Below are positions 21,759-22,348 of a stretch of DNA of 22,348 bases, one piece after another. Numbering within the stretch: position 1 is the first letter of the stretch; each line of letters opens with the position of its first letter. The DNA is from Nitrospira sp. (GTDB lineage: Bacteria; Nitrospirota; Nitrospiria; Nitrospirales; Nitrospiraceae): the NCBI GenBank assembly GCA_015904045.1, contig JABMDG010000052.1, positions 1 through 22,348 of the forward strand. Direction: 5' to 3'. The translations under genes were made by a program, and so were the position numbers. The notes under the pieces were generated by a model. That model made no database searches, was not told where the DNA came from, and saw only the letters and a list, made by a program, of their open reading frames with translations.

Positions 21759-22348
21759 CTACGGTTTACCGGCCTGCAGGTAGCACTGATCCTCGAACTG
21801 TTGGCCGCCCCCATACTTCGCAATCACCAGCCATTCACGTTTGATATCTGTCAGGGCAACGTACGCCACCGAATCCAGGATGAACGGCTGGGCCATGAAC
21901 ATCGTTGCCAATGCAGGGAGTATGGGGCTCTGTTCCATCGGGAGGGATACAAGCGGATACGTGCCGCCGGTCCGCTCGAACTTATCATCCGTAGCCAACA
22001 ACGGCCCCATATCCTGCCAACTGGTACGTTCAAGAACAGTGCTGTCGGCTGGGAATATATACAAACTGTCGCTGGGCGCGCCTTTCATGCAGAACGTCGT
22101 CTTGACGACGAGGTCCTTCGTTCCGTTGTTGTCCAGATCCATGATCGCCCTGTCGAGACTGGAACACCGTCTCGTCTTCGGCCCCGGTCCCTTCAGGTCC
22201 ACCGGTTTCCAGTCAACCGTCTTGATCAACTCGGCATCAAGCGCCAGCCGATCTCCGAAGAACTTCGCCACCTTCAGACAAAACGAGAGATCCCTCCCTA
22301 CCGCCACCTCAATCGAGGCGGCAGAGACCAGCGCCGGCAGCGCGATTG
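21759..22348 (-). CDS. Secreted protein of unknown function with a Ca-binding-like loop (N-terminus outside window)
   Basis: The minus-strand frame is open at the window edge and ends at 21759; about 195 residues are visible. The first visible residues, IALPALVSAASIEVAVGRD, look like the end of a signal peptide with cleavage after an Ala-x-Ala-type site. This argues that the true start lies beyond 22348 rather than at the internal GTG (22307). The mature part contains MDLDNNGTKDLVVKT, a DxDxNG-type loop like those of FG-GAP/VCBS repeats or EF-hand-like calcium sites. Later come hydrophobic patches (LPALATMFMAQPFILDSVAYVAL) and four Cys in the visible mature part, one in the C-terminal EDQCYLQAGKP. 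No family recognised. Confidence 0.7.
   Translation of the reverse strand, partial: IALPALVSAASIEVAVGRDLSFCLKVAKFFGDRLALDAELIKTVDWKPVDLKGPGPKTRRCSSLDRAIMDLDNNGTKDLVVKTTFCMKGAPSDSLYIFPADSTVLERTSWQDMGPLLATDDKFERTGGTYPLVSLPMEQSPILPALATMFMAQPFILDSVAYVALTDIKREWLVIAKYGGGQQFEDQCYLQAGKP

Overview
The window is about 60% GC and densely packed with bacterial genes. It carries a HpnD/HpnE squalene pair, a compact adenosylcobalamin-dependent ribonucleotide reductase, a short-form 6-phosphogluconate dehydrogenase beside zwf, and HEAT and HD-GYP signalling genes. Together with the codon habits this resembles a Nitrospira-type genome (Nitrospirota). That assignment is an inference; no rRNA or other phylogenetic marker is present. 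I see no tRNA, rRNA, CRISPR array or complete insertion sequence.

Layout. 1-615 (minus) is the 5' part of a nucleotide-transporter-like membrane protein, divergent from a threonine aldolase (710-1741). A 75-codon unknown gene and a nucleotidyltransferase overlap by one base (1822-2834). 2975-5442 holds the two oxidative pentose-phosphate dehydrogenases, gnd and zwf. Convergent to them is a minus-strand pair, an SGNH hydrolase and a thioredoxin-like protein with a 4-base overlap (5525-6534). 6702-10046 is a tight pair: a HEAT-repeat protein and an HD-GYP protein that appear to share one N-terminal module. 10130-11916 is a second tight pair: a dihydroneopterin aldolase fused to a SAM methyltransferase, overlapping a PHP phosphoesterase. 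A membrane Ser/Thr kinase follows (12002-13399). Three minus-strand genes come next (a Cys-repeat membrane protein, an unrecognised 337-aa protein, and a YjbQ protein), the last divergent from nrdJ (15839-17587). 17719-18495 encodes a membrane-anchored Pro/Ala-rich SH3-like protein. 18634-21702 is a HAD phosphatase-hpnD-hpnE operon. The window ends with a truncated secreted protein on the minus strand.

The most striking non-coding feature is a 210-bp element with imperfect 46-bp terminal inverted repeats, bounded by TA dinucleotides. It sits exactly in the stop codon of hpnD, between hpnD and hpnE. Removing it with one TA restores a TAA stop five bases before the hpnE start, so it looks like a non-autonomous MITE-type insertion into a compact operon. 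Other structures worth attention are an 18-bp perfect inverted repeat next to an extended -10 ahead of the HAD-hpn operon, a CRP-like palindrome at the predicted transcription start of the SGNH gene, and an 8-bp inverted repeat in the leader of the SH3-like gene.

Functionally this is core metabolism (NADPH and pentose supply, deoxynucleotides, folate, hopanoid precursors) mixed with signalling genes. I found no obvious defence or secretion island. The previously undescribed material here is most likely the MITE-like element, the HEAT/HD-GYP shared module and the FolB-methyltransferase fusion.
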